DNA of 64,000 nt from Streptomyces avermitilis MA-4680 = NBRC 14893 (GTDB lineage: Bacteria > Actinomycetota > Actinomycetes > Streptomycetales > Streptomycetaceae). This document shows positions 41,733 to 50,135 of the stretch, piece by piece (positions within the stretch are counted from its first letter, which is position 1; each line of letters begins with the position of its first letter). The stretch covers positions 4,278,001 through 4,342,000 of the forward strand of contig NC_003155.5 in NCBI RefSeq assembly GCF_000009765.2, given 5' to 3'. Under the pieces are notes generated by a model. It searched no databases. It was not told the origin of the DNA and worked only from the letters and a program-made list of their open reading frames with translations. The position numbers were made by a program, and so were the translations under genes.

Positions 41733-42718
41733 TTCACCGCTCCCGTCAGCTCGGCTTCCGCACACGGCGGCTCCCCCGCGTCCCCGTCCGGCGGGCGGCG
41801 CCCTCGACGCCATGGCCGCCATGGCTGCCATGGCTGCCGCGGGGCCGCGTCCCCGTCCCGCGGGCCGCGCCCGCGACGTCGTACGACGAAACCGGCGCCC
41901 GCGGCCGCGAACGCGCCGCCCGTTCCCGCCACCGCGCCCCACGGCACGAACCGGGCCGACGCGGACGCCGAGGCGCGGGCCCCGCCCGCCGCGGTCACCG
42001 TGAGCCGCACCTGGACCGCGTCGAGCGCCGGGGTGTCCCGCCACGGCTCGCTGAGCGTGACGCGGCGGCCCGGCGGCAGGTCGAGGGACAGGGCGTGCGC
42101 GGGCCGGTCGAGCAGCGGCCCGAAGAGGCCGTCGACGTGCACCGCAAGGCTCGGGGCGAGCACGGTGTTGCCGCGGTTGACCAGCTCGTACGAGATCCGC
42201 CCGCCGCCCACCGAGACGTGCTCCACACTGAGCGCGGACAGCGTCGGCCCGCCGACCCGCAGCCGGACGCGTACGGCGCTGGAGCGGCCGCCCGCCTCCG
42301 CGACGATCGCGCCGGGGTGGTCACCGGGTGTCGTGCCCGGGGGAACACTCACCGTGAACGGCACGTCGGCGCGCGTGCGGGCGGGCACGGTCACGGACAC
42401 CGCCGACGCCGCACGTCTGTGTCCGCCCGTCGCCCGGGCGAAACCGATCCACGCGCCCGTGCCGACCGGCCCGCTCCGTACGCCATCGGGGCCGTCGGCG
42501 CCGCGCAGCCGCACGGTGAGCGGTGTGCCGCCCGGGTTGAGCACGGACACGGCGTCCTCGAGGACGGTGCCGCTCTCGCCCTCCGCGTAGATGTACGGCC
42601 GCCCGGCAGTGCCGCCCGTCGCGGGCGCGACGGACCAGGCGTCGGCTGCCGCGGCGGACGGTGCGGCGGCGAGCAGGGTCAGGGCGGCAAGGCCAAGGAC
42701 GTGGGAAACGTACGGCAT
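41729..42718 (-). CDS. DUF916/WxL-interacting-protein-like secreted membrane protein
   Basis: 329 aa from the ATG at 42718 with GGAG 6 bases upstream. Signal peptide ending SAAAADAWS; two Ig-like regions whose start (WSVAPATGGTAGRPYIYAEG, LEDAVSVLNPGGTPLTV) resembles the DUF916 part of WxL-interacting proteins; a C-terminal membrane helix (WGAVAGTGGAFAAAGAGFVV) and a basic RRRGRGPRDGD tail. In Firmicutes DUF916 proteins bridge wall proteins and membrane; here it would do that for sortase-anchored proteins. The resemblance is by eye. Confidence 0.75.
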   Translation of the reverse strand: MPYVSHVLGLAALTLLAAAPSAAAADAWSVAPATGGTAGRPYIYAEGESGTVLEDAVSVLNPGGTPLTVRLRGADGPDGVRSGPVGTGAWIGFARATGGHRRAASAVSVTVPARTRADVPFTVSVPPGTTPGDHPGAIVAEAGGRSSAVRVRLRVGGPTLSALSVEHVSVGGGRISYELVNRGNTVLAPSLAVHVDGLFGPLLDRPAHALSLDLPPGRRVTLSEPWRDTPALDAVQVRLTVTAAGGARASASASARFVPWGAVAGTGGAFAAAGAGFVVRRRGRGPRDGDAAPRQPWQPWRPWRRGRRPPDGDAGEPPCAEAELTGAVK

Positions 42719-42774
42719 CGGCGGCTCCTGCGGGTCGTACGCGGTGGTGGGGCCTGTCCGGTGCGTCAGGACCC

Positions 42775-42855
42775 GGGACACGGGAGCCCGGCAGTGGGAC
42801 CCGGGAGCCCGGCCCAGGACACGGGGGGCCGGCCCGGGACACGGGAGCCCGGCCC
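42775..42855. repeat. 4 x about 20-bp repeats between surface operon genes
   Basis: Four units beginning at 42775, 42796, 42816 and 42836 share GGGACACGGGAGCCCGGC with few changes. They lie between the LPQTG gene and the DUF916-like gene. Each unit is internally palindromic (CCGGGCTCCC), so tandem small hairpins are possible. Confidence 0.8.
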
Positions 42856-42872
42856 GATGCGCCGGACATGTC

Positions 42873-43568
42873 CTAGCGGCGCGCCGCCTGGTTCCGGCGC
42901 GTCAGCCACAGCGCTCCGGCCGCGCCCGCGAGCAGCACGGTGCCGCCGAGGGTGCCCAGCGCGATCGCGGAGTCCTCGGGTCCGGTCTGCGGGAGCCCGC
43001 TCCCGGTGTCCGTACCGCTCTGTGTGGAGCCCGACGTACCGCCGCCGCCCGCAGCCGTGACGTCGAGGGTCAGTGACGGCTTGGGGTTGTTGCCGGGGGT
43101 GCACGTGGTCGTCGTGCCGAGCGCCTTGATGGTGAGGACGCCCGCGGTGAAGGTGACCTTGCCGGTCTTCTTCGGCGTGTACGTGCCCGACAAGTCGTTG
43201 ATCTTGATAGGGGTGTCGGCGGGGATCGCGGCCGAGTTGGCCGGACCGCTCACGGCCACCGTGCCGCTGTCCGCGCCGCCCAGCTTGATCACGGCGCTCG
43301 GGTTCATCGCGCCCTTGCCCAGCTCGACCGGGCTGGACGAGACGCCCTTCTGGAAGGACATGGTGAGCTTGTAGCCGCTGCCGCTCTTGACGCTCTTGAT
43401 GTCGATGGGCGACACGGCGCTCTTGTCGCCGATCGGCGTCTTGCACTGGTAGTTGACGTCCACCACGTCGGCCACGGCGGCGGGGGCGGCCATCAGCACC
43501 GCCGAGCCGGCCAGGGCCGCGGCGAACGCGAGCGCGGCGGTTCGTTTCTGGTACGTCCGGTACGACAC
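42873..43568 (-). CDS. LPQTG-anchored surface protein
   Basis: 231 aa from GTG 43568 (GGGGA 6 bases upstream). Signal peptide ending APAAVADVVDV, a single module (YQCKTPIGDKSAVSPIDIK ... ALGTTTTCTPG) with two cysteines, and a C-terminal LPQTG motif, hydrophobic helix (IALGTLGGTVLLAGAAGALW) and RRNQAARR tail. The module is a homologue of that in the LAETG protein at 39304. It is the first gene of the four-gene surface operon. Confidence 0.92.
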   Translation of the reverse strand: MSYRTYQKRTAALAFAAALAGSAVLMAAPAAVADVVDVNYQCKTPIGDKSAVSPIDIKSVKSGSGYKLTMSFQKGVSSSPVELGKGAMNPSAVIKLGGADSGTVAVSGPANSAAIPADTPIKINDLSGTYTPKKTGKVTFTAGVLTIKALGTTTTCTPGNNPKPSLTLDVTAAGGGGTSGSTQSGTDTGSGLPQTGPEDSAIALGTLGGTVLLAGAAGALWLTRRNQAARR

Positions 43569-43661
43569 CTCGAGTCCCCTCGTCGCCGAAGTTACTGACG
43601 GCACATCAGATCGGGCCGTCAAAGTACGCCCGGGGCCTTGTCGAGGGAAGACAAAGTGCAC

Positions 43662-43683
43662 GCCGGATCTGAGGAGATCCGGC
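43662..43683 (-). terminator. hairpin terminator of the anti-sigma gene
   Basis: GCCGGATCT (43662-43670) pairs perfectly with AGATCCGGC (43675-43683) around GAGG, about 57 bases after the stop at 43740 on the minus strand. Confidence 0.6.
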
Positions 43684-43739
43684 GCGCGCTCAGAGATGCC
43701 CGGGGAAGGGCTCGAACCGTGGGTAACCCAAGGTAAGAG

Positions 43740-44399
43740 TTATGCGGGGGCGCCGAGTTCCGCCCACACGGTCTTGCCCGCGGCCCCGGGGGTCCGCACA
43801 ACCCCCCAGTCCAGGCAGAGCCGCTGCACGATGAACATGCCGTGGCCGCCGGGGCGGCCGGCGCGGTGCGGGGTGCGCGGGGCGGGCTGGCCCGCGCCCT
43901 TGTCGGAGACCTCGATGCGCAGCACCTTGTTGTCGCAGCTGATCCAGAGGTCGTCGGGACCCTCGGCATGCAGACAGGCGTTGGTGACGAGTTCGGAGAC
44001 GACCAGCAGCACGTCCTCGGCGGCAGCCCGCTGGTCGGCGGTCGCGGCAGGCAGCCAGCCCCACTCGTACAGCGCCTGGCGGGCGAAGTCGCGGGCGAGC
44101 GGAACGACACCGCTCTGGTCGTCGAAGTTCAGTTTGCGGGTTCGGCGGGCCGCGGCGGACGACGTGCTCCCGCCTCCGCTTACGCTCCCGCCCTCGGCGG
44201 GGGGTGCATCCTCGGCGGAGGGTGCGTCCTCGGCGGAGGCAGCGGGGGTCGCGGAGGGCGTGGCGGCCGTGGAGGACGCGGAGGCCATGGCGGCCGCCTC
44301 CTCCTCGGGCGCAGCCCGCTCCGCAGACATCCCGGAAGCGCCGCCGGCGCCCGGCTCCGGGCCGCGGTCGCCCGGCGAGCAAGGCCGGGTGGTGCTCAT
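43740..44399 (-). CDS. RsbW-type anti-sigma kinase (HATPase)
   Basis: 219 aa. An Ala/Ser/Glu-rich N-terminal region (residues 1-85) precedes a GHKL ATPase domain: N-box VSELVTNACLHA, G1 VSDKGAG, G2 GGHGMFIVQRL. RsbW-like kinases bind a SigB/F-type sigma factor and phosphorylate their STAS antagonist. Both partners lie immediately upstream, so this is a partner-switch module. The N-terminal extension is unusual and unassigned. Confidence 0.92.
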   Translation of the reverse strand: MSTTRPCSPGDRGPEPGAGGASGMSAERAAPEEEAAAMASASSTAATPSATPAASAEDAPSAEDAPPAEGGSVSGGGSTSSAAARRTRKLNFDDQSGVVPLARDFARQALYEWGWLPAATADQRAAAEDVLLVVSELVTNACLHAEGPDDLWISCDNKVLRIEVSDKGAGQPAPRTPHRAGRPGGHGMFIVQRLCLDWGVVRTPGAAGKTVWAELGAPA

Positions 44400-44654
44400 C
44401 AGCGCTTCACCTCACCGATTCACCAGTTCACGATTCAAGACTCACTTACAGGGATCTACGGCGTTCCCGCCGATTTCGTTGTGGCTGCGGACGTAGTCAG
44501 GATGTCTCCTGCCCGAGCGAACCGGCAGAACACCCACGGATTCGGACGGAAGCTGTGACGGACGTAACGCGCCCGTCGCGCCGGAGACAGCCGGGGGCAC
44601 GATTCCCCCCACGATTCCCTCCACGGTCCGACCCGCCGGCCCGACCCGCCGGGC

Positions 44655-45023
44655 CTAGTCGGCCAGGGCTGCCTCGAGCGTCTCGTGGACGGTGAAGACG
44701 GCATCGGCACCGGTGATCTCGAAGACCCGGGCCACCACCGGCAGCATCCCCGCCAGATGTACTCCGCCGCCCGCGGCCTCGGCCTTCAGACGGGCCCCGA
44801 GCAGCACATTGAGCCCGGTGGAGTCGCAGAACTCCAGGCGCGAGCAGTCCACCACCAGGCGCGCGAAGCCCTTTCCAAGGCAATCGTCGAGCGGTTCACG
44901 CAATAGCTCGGAGGTGTGGTGATCCAGCTCACCCGCGGGGGTCACGACGGCACTCGTGCCCTCTTCCCGCACCTCGACAAGAAGCCGGCCCGACTGTGCG
45001 CTGCCGACCGTCCCGCGGTCCAT
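44655..45023 (-). CDS. STAS anti-anti-sigma factor
   Basis: 122 aa, one STAS domain. The conserved phosphorylation site Ser68 sits in CDSTGLNVLLG, with VDCSRLEFCDSTG typical of the RsbV/SpoIIAA family. When dephosphorylated, these proteins sequester the anti-sigma kinase and free the sigma factor. GGGAGAG precedes the ATG by 7 bases. It lies upstream of the kinase gene on the same strand, 255 bases apart, with no gene between (44400-44654). Confidence 0.93.
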   Translation of the reverse strand: MDRGTVGSAQSGRLLVEVREEGTSAVVTPAGELDHHTSELLREPLDDCLGKGFARLVVDCSRLEFCDSTGLNVLLGARLKAEAAGGGVHLAGMLPVVARVFEITGADAVFTVHETLEAALAD

Positions 45024-45273
45024 GCCGTTTCTCTCCCGACCGTCGTGGCTGTTGCTTGACGTCCTCGAACCCTACGCCTTCCCCACACGCCATGACACCC
45101 GAACAACTTACCCAAATCGGACATATCATCACGCAGCGCACTTGCGAGGGGCTCCCGAAAGCAGGTAGGGCTAGTAGGGACACCCAATCGACACGGCCGG
45201 CTTTGGAGGCGCCGCACACCGCAGTGCACGTATTGGCATCGGCGGCCATATGCCGAGAACGATGGAGGACATC

Positions 45274-46194
45274 ATGTCACCCCGGCTCGACGAATCGCAT
45301 ACCCAGCGGGCGACGTCGACACGCCCTCCGGAAAACCTGGAGCACGCATCCCTCGCGGAGCACGACGGGTTCCCCGGGGAGCGCGACGTACTCGCCGGAC
45401 TTCCCGAGATCCCCCCGTACGACGAGGTGGGGCCGGTCGACGCACGAGCCCTGTCCAAGACGCTCTTCGCGCGGCTGGAGTCCCTCGAAGAGGGCACCCA
45501 CGAATACTCGTACGTCCGCAACACCCTGGTCGAACTCAACCTCGCCCTGGTGAAGTTCGCCGCCTCCCGGTTCCGCTCCCGCAGCGAACCGATGGAAGAC
45601 ATCATCCAGGTCGGCACGATCGGCCTGATCAAGGCGATCGACCGCTTCGAACTGAGCCGCGGCGTCGAGTTCCCCACCTTCGCGATGCCGACGATCGTCG
45701 GCGAGATCAAGCGTTTCTTCCGTGACACGTCCTGGTCCGTGCGCGTACCGCGCCGACTCCAGGAACTCCGCCTCGATCTCGCGAAGGCCGGCGACGAACT
45801 CGCCCAGCGGCTCGACCGCGCCCCGACCGTGAGCGAACTGGCCGAGCGGCTCGGCATCTCGAACGGCGAGGTCGTCGAGGGGATGGCCGCGTCCAACGCG
45901 TACACGGCGTCGTCGCTGGACGCGCAGCCCGAGGAGGACGACTCCGAGGGCGCGCTCGCGGACCGCATCGGGTACGAGGACCACGGGCTCGAAGGCATCG
46001 AGTTCGTCGAGTCGTTGAAGCCGCTGATCGCCCAACTCCCTTCGCGGGACCGGAAGATCCTGTCCCTGCGGTTCGTGGCGAACATGACGCAGTCGGAGAT
46101 CGGCGACGAGCTGGGCATCTCGCAGATGCATGTGTCCCGGCTGCTGTCCCGGACGCTGGTGCGGCTGCGCAAGGGACTGACGGTGGAGGAGTAG
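45274..46194 (+). CDS. SigB/SigF/SigG-family alternative sigma factor
   Basis: 306 aa from the ATG at 45274 (GGAGG 5 bases upstream); a start at 45250 lacks a ribosome site. Region 2 has ASRFRSRSEPMEDIIQVGTIGLIKAIDRF, then FPTFAMPTIVGEIKRFFRDT, region 3 the ELAERLGISNGEVVEGM helix and region 4 SEIGDELGISQMHVSRLLSRTL. This is the group 3 fold shared by stress and sporulation sigma factors. Divergent from its STAS antagonist and kinase; the gene pair resembles the SigI locus of S. coelicolor as I remember it. The 250-bp gap (45024-45273) holds both promoters. Confidence 0.94.
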   Translation: MSPRLDESHTQRATSTRPPENLEHASLAEHDGFPGERDVLAGLPEIPPYDEVGPVDARALSKTLFARLESLEEGTHEYSYVRNTLVELNLALVKFAASRFRSRSEPMEDIIQVGTIGLIKAIDRFELSRGVEFPTFAMPTIVGEIKRFFRDTSWSVRVPRRLQELRLDLAKAGDELAQRLDRAPTVSELAERLGISNGEVVEGMAASNAYTASSLDAQPEEDDSEGALADRIGYEDHGLEGIEFVESLKPLIAQLPSRDRKILSLRFVANMTQSEIGDELGISQMHVSRLLSRTLVRLRKGLTVEE

Positions 46195-46205
46195 GGACTC
46201 CTTCG

Positions 46206-46235
46206 GACCGCGGTGACTTCTGCGGTCGCGGTTTT
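46206..46235 (+). terminator. intrinsic terminator after the sigma factor gene
   Basis: CCGCG (46208-46212) with CGCGG (46227-46231), or GACCGC (46206-46211) with GCGGTC (46222-46227), followed by TTTT (46232-46235), 12 bases after the stop codon. Confidence 0.6.
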
Positions 46236-46579
46236 GTGGGGTGTGCTGAGCGGGGCGTGCCGAGCGGCGCGCGCCGAGTGCGGCAAGGGTCCGGTGTCCG
46301 GCGGCGGCCGGGTGCCGGACGACTGCTGTCCGGCCGTGGCCGGGCTCCGGATACCGGCCGCCGCTCCACCGCCCCTCCGCTCCACCGCCCCCCCGCTCGA
46401 CCGCTCCCGCCACTCCCGCCGCTCCACCGCTCCACCGCTCTCCGTGCACTTACCGTGGGTTACCTCTTTCCCCGCGGGTTGCCTTCCATCACTATGGTCA
46501 CCCCCCATACCCGCCGGTACGTGTGCGATGTCTCAGGCATGCCCGGCGGCAGAGCCAGGGGGTGCGAGGAGGCAGGGGG
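46236..46579. other. 344-bp gap containing a polypyrimidine tract
   Basis: Roughly 46370-46445 is a run of CCGCTCCACCGC-type repeats, nearly free of purines on the plus strand. No gene is seen. The region before 46580 contains the promoter of the RICIN-domain gene. Confidence 0.4.
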
Positions 46580-48172
46580 ATGGCACGGGCCGACCGGGGC
46601 GACGGCGACGGTGACGCCGAGGCCGAGGACGGTAGACACAGCACGGCGTCCGACGCGCGGCTGACCCAACTGCTGCGCACGGACACCGCGACCGCGTATC
46701 CGGCGCTGCGTGAACTGCGCACCCGGCACCGGCCCGCGGTCCTCGGATACGCGCGCCTGTGCACGGTGGACGACGCGGCGGCACGCCGGCTCACGGCGCA
46801 GGCGTTCGCGCTCGCCGCCCGCGACACAGCCCGCGGCTCCGACCCGCGCGGGCCCTGGCGACACCAACTCCTGCTGCTGGCGGGCCGCGTGGCCGCGTCC
46901 TGGGCGGCGGACGAGCGGGCCGCCCGCCTCGACCCGGACCTGCTCGCACACCTCGGTGCGGCGGGCTCCCGCGCACAGGTGCCGCCGCTGCTCGCCGCGT
47001 TCCAGTCGCTTCCGTCCCGGGTCCAGGGCGTCGTCTGGTACGCCGTCGTGGAGGGCGAACCCGACGACCGGACGGCCGACTTCGTGGGACTCACCCGCGA
47101 GGACGTCACGTACGGCACGGAACCGGCGTTCCAGAGCCTGCGCCAGTCCTGCCTGACGACCCGGCTGGCCGCCTCCGACGATCCGCGGTGCCAGGACTTC
47201 CGGCGGCTGATCGAGGAGTCGGTGCGCCCGGACAACCCCCGCTACAGCGCGGACCTGCACGCCCACATGGTGCACTGCGTGTACTGCGCCACCGCGTACG
47301 ACGAACTCTCCGCCCTGCGGGACGACCCGCGTACGGCGCTGGCGGCGGGTCTGCTGGCCTGGGGCGGCGCGGCGTACGTCACGGGCGGGGCGGTGACCCG
47401 GCGGGCGGTCGCCGGCGGCCCGGGCCCCTCCGGACCGGGGCCGGGCGACCCCGGTCCCGGCCCGGCCCCGGGCTGGTGGCCGTCCCGCCGCTTCGTACTG
47501 GCGTCGACGGCACTCGGCGTGGCGCTGATCCCGTTCCTGGCCTACCTCCTCGTCTCGGGCGGCCCGGAGCCGGAGCGGGCGGCCAACGCCGTGGCCACCC
47601 CGTCCCGGCCGCCCGCGGTGACGGTGACGGCGACCGTCTCGGCGACCCCGTCCCCCTCGCCGTCGCACACCGCCGGCAAGTCCCCGAAGCCGTCGAGGAG
47701 TCCGTCGGCGTCGAAGACGACGCGTCCCCCTTCCCCGAAGCCCAGCCCGAAGCCCCCCGCTCCCCACCCGCCGAACGGCTCCTTCGCCCAGGTGGTGAAC
47801 GCCGACTCGGGCCTCTGCCTGGACATCCGCGACGGCGTGATGGACCTGGGCACGGACGTCGTCACGGCCCCCTGCACCTCGTCCCGCACGCAGCGCTGGC
47901 GGGTCGACACCGCGCGAGGCGTCCTCCAGTCGTCCGAGGACCCGGACTTCTGCCTGGACAGCCGCGGCTCCACGGACCGGGGGGTCGGCATCTGGGAGTG
48001 CGGCGCGGTGTACGGGCGCAACGGCCGGAACCTGCGCTTCACGGTCGACGCGCAGGGGGTCATCCGCCCGGCCGTCGCCCCGGACCACGCGGTCACCCCG
48101 TACGGGGACGCGCTGTTCCTGGTGCCGGCCGAGGGCCGCGCCGCACAGCGATGGCGGGCGGGGGCGGCCTGA
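46580..48172 (+). CDS. sigma-like/zinc anti-sigma/ricin-domain membrane protein
   Basis: 530 aa from the ATG at 46580 (GAGGAGG about 8 bases upstream). The N-terminal 200 residues (LRELRTRHRPAVLGYARLCT, QSLPSRVQGVVWYAVVEGE) recall an ECF sigma factor without its usual promoter motifs. A zinc anti-sigma motif H-x3-C-x2-C follows (His229, Cys233, Cys236), then a Gly/Pro linker, a membrane helix (about 310-330), a Ser/Pro/Thr/Lys spacer, and a ricin-type beta-trefoil outside the cell (AQVVNADSGLCLDI, QRWRV). The layout suggests surface carbohydrate sensing linked to an internal regulator. No separate sigma partner lies next to it. Confidence 0.85.
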   Translation: MARADRGDGDGDAEAEDGRHSTASDARLTQLLRTDTATAYPALRELRTRHRPAVLGYARLCTVDDAAARRLTAQAFALAARDTARGSDPRGPWRHQLLLLAGRVAASWAADERAARLDPDLLAHLGAAGSRAQVPPLLAAFQSLPSRVQGVVWYAVVEGEPDDRTADFVGLTREDVTYGTEPAFQSLRQSCLTTRLAASDDPRCQDFRRLIEESVRPDNPRYSADLHAHMVHCVYCATAYDELSALRDDPRTALAAGLLAWGGAAYVTGGAVTRRAVAGGPGPSGPGPGDPGPGPAPGWWPSRRFVLASTALGVALIPFLAYLLVSGGPEPERAANAVATPSRPPAVTVTATVSATPSPSPSHTAGKSPKPSRSPSASKTTRPPSPKPSPKPPAPHPPNGSFAQVVNADSGLCLDIRDGVMDLGTDVVTAPCTSSRTQRWRVDTARGVLQSSEDPDFCLDSRGSTDRGVGIWECGAVYGRNGRNLRFTVDAQGVIRPAVAPDHAVTPYGDALFLVPAEGRAAQRWRAGAA

Positions 48173-48261
48173 GACCCGGCCGGCCTTTGCGCCTGTAACC
48201 CAGGCCCTGGTAGACAGGACCGCCGTGTAGGCATGTACACACCACGGGGGATCTACAGCGC

Positions 48262-48837
48262 ATGACCGGCATCGTCGTCTTCTTTTTCGTGGCCGCCGCC
48301 CTTTTCGTGGCCCTGGGCCTCGCCGACCAACGCAAGCTGTACTGGCGTTTCGCCGCCAGGCGTTACCGCGATCCGGAGGCCAACGAGCCGTCGGACAGCG
48401 CGTACGCATGGCAGCGGGTGCTCATCTTCATCGCCGCGGCCGTCATGGCCTTCCAGGGGTTCAAGGCGCTCGACTTCGCCGACGACAACTCGTGGAGTGC
48501 GGGCGAGCTCGGCCAGGCGGTCGAGCAGGCGGCCTCCGCCCTGGAGGAGGAACCCCACATCGACGACGAGTACTCGGACTACTCCGACCTGATCGAGCAA
48601 GAAGTCGAGGACGCGGGCGAGGACATGGGCCCCGGGTACGCCGTGAACGTCGAGCCGGCCGACTCGCGGGACGACTACGAGATCACGGCCGAGGGCACCG
48701 ACGCCGCCTACTGCATGAGCGTCTCCCAGAAGGAGTCGGACGAGGGCGGTTTCACCGTCCCGGGCGTGGGCGACCAGCAGGGCACCTACGTTCCCGAGTA
48801 CGACCTCAGTGCCACCACGGCCGAGGGCGCCTGCTGA
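48262..48837 (+). CDS. acidic membrane-anchored protein
   Basis: 191 aa from ATG 48262 with GGGGG about 13 bases upstream. An N-terminal membrane helix (IVVFFFVAAALFVALGLA), a basic loop, a second helix (VLIFIAAAVMAFQGFKAL), and an acidic extracytoplasmic domain with two cysteines (one the last residue). No family recognised. It could be a small surface sensor. Confidence 0.7.
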   Translation: MTGIVVFFFVAAALFVALGLADQRKLYWRFAARRYRDPEANEPSDSAYAWQRVLIFIAAAVMAFQGFKALDFADDNSWSAGELGQAVEQAASALEEEPHIDDEYSDYSDLIEQEVEDAGEDMGPGYAVNVEPADSRDDYEITAEGTDAAYCMSVSQKESDEGGFTVPGVGDQQGTYVPEYDLSATTAEGAC

Positions 48838-48855
48838 ACCCGCCGGGGCCGGCCG

Positions 48856-50100
48856 TCAGCGGACCCGGCGCCCTCGCCGCCACACCTCCGACACCAGCGG
48901 AACCCCCGGCCGGTACGCCAGGTGGACGTGGCTCGGGGCGTCGAGGAACGCCAGGTCCGCGTAGGCGCCCGGGGTGAGGTGGCCGATGTCCTCGCGGCGC
49001 AGGGCCGCCGCGCCGCCCGCCGTGGCCGACCAGAGCGCCTCGTCCGGGGTCATGCCCATGTCCCGTACCGCGAGGGCGATGCAGAAGGGCACCGAGGACG
49101 TGAAGGAGGAGCCGGGGTTGCAGTCCGTGGACAACGCGACCGTGGCGCCCGCGTCCAGGAGACGGCGGGCGTTCGGCCACTCGGCGCGCGTGGAGAACTC
49201 GGCGCCGGGGAGGAGGGTGGCGACGGTCCGGCCGCTCGCGAGGGCGTCGACGTCCGCGTCCGTCAGGTGGGTGCAGTGGTCCGCGCTCGCCGCGTCCAGC
49301 TCCACCGCGAGCTGGACGCCCGGGCCGTACGACAGTTGGTTGGCGTGGACGCGGGGGTGGAGGCCCTTCGCCCGGCCCGCCGTCAGGATCGCCCTCGCCT
49401 GGTCGCCGTCGAAGGCGCCCTTCTCGCAGAAGACGTCGATCCACCGGGCGTGCGGGGCGCAGGCGTCCAGCATCTCGCCGGTGACCAGGGCCACGTACGC
49501 GGCCGGGTCGTCGGCGTAGTCCGGCGGGACGATGTGCGCGCCGAGGTAGGTCACCTCGTCGGTGTGCGCGGACGCGATGCGCAGCGCGCGGGCCTCGTCC
49601 TCGACCGTCAGGCCATAACCCGACTTCGTCTCGAAGGTGGTCGTGCCCTGCCGCAGGGCCTCGTCGAGGTAGCGGGTGAGGTTCGCCTCCAGATCCGCGT
49701 CGCTCGCGGCCCGGGTGGCCGCGACGGTCGTGCGGATGCCGCCCGCCGTGTAGCTCCGGCCCGACATACGGGCGTTGAACTCCTGGGTGCGGTCGCCCGC
49801 GAAGACGAGATGCGAGTGGGAGTCGACGAAGCCGGGGATCACCGCCCGGCCACCGGCGTCGACCCGGTTGTCAGTGGCGGGTGCTTTGCTTGATTCACCG
49901 ATCCACGCGACCCGGTCGCCGTCGATGACGACGGCCGCGTCCTGGATCAGACCGAGAGGGGATGCTCCCCCACTCTCGAATTTACTCGAGCGGGGGGACC
50001 CCCGTCCGAAGGAGGGGGAGTTGGTGACCAGGCCGGCGATGTTGGTGATGACCGTGCTGCCTGTGCCGGCGGTGTGGGCTGTGGTGACTGTGCTGCTCAT
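48856..50100 (-). CDS. hutI: imidazolonepropionase
   Basis: 414 aa from the ATG at 50100 (GAGGA 5 bases upstream). The amidohydrolase motifs are intact: PGFVDSHSHLVFAGDR with the metal HxH, the GAHIVPPDY loop, VHANQLS and STDCNPGSS. It hydrolyses imidazolone propionate to formiminoglutamate in histidine breakdown. An N-terminal 20-odd-residue segment (about 30-50, rich in Ser, Gly and Arg) is not usual for the family and is encoded by a palindromic DNA insert. It is the fourth gene of the hut operon, 35 bases after hutF. Confidence 0.96.
   Translation of the reverse strand: MSSTVTTAHTAGTGSTVITNIAGLVTNSPSFGRGSPRSSKFESGGASPLGLIQDAAVVIDGDRVAWIGESSKAPATDNRVDAGGRAVIPGFVDSHSHLVFAGDRTQEFNARMSGRSYTAGGIRTTVAATRAASDADLEANLTRYLDEALRQGTTTFETKSGYGLTVEDEARALRIASAHTDEVTYLGAHIVPPDYADDPAAYVALVTGEMLDACAPHARWIDVFCEKGAFDGDQARAILTAGRAKGLHPRVHANQLSYGPGVQLAVELDAASADHCTHLTDADVDALASGRTVATLLPGAEFSTRAEWPNARRLLDAGATVALSTDCNPGSSFTSSVPFCIALAVRDMGMTPDEALWSATAGGAAALRREDIGHLTPGAYADLAFLDAPSHVHLAYRPGVPLVSEVWRRGRRVR
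49953..50023. mobile_element. small palindromic insert within hutI
   Basis: About 70 bases inside hutI contain several nested hairpins: CGAGAGGGG...CTCTCG (49953-49978), CGGGGG-GA-CCCCCG (49991-50004) and CCCCCGTCC...GGAGGGGG. The short AT-rich stretch GAATTTACTCGAG stands out in this gene. It keeps the reading frame. I infer a miniature repeat element; it is not a known named family to me. Confidence 0.5.
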
Positions 50101-50135
50101 GGGGTCCTCGTGGGTGGCCGGGCTGGGGGTGCGGG

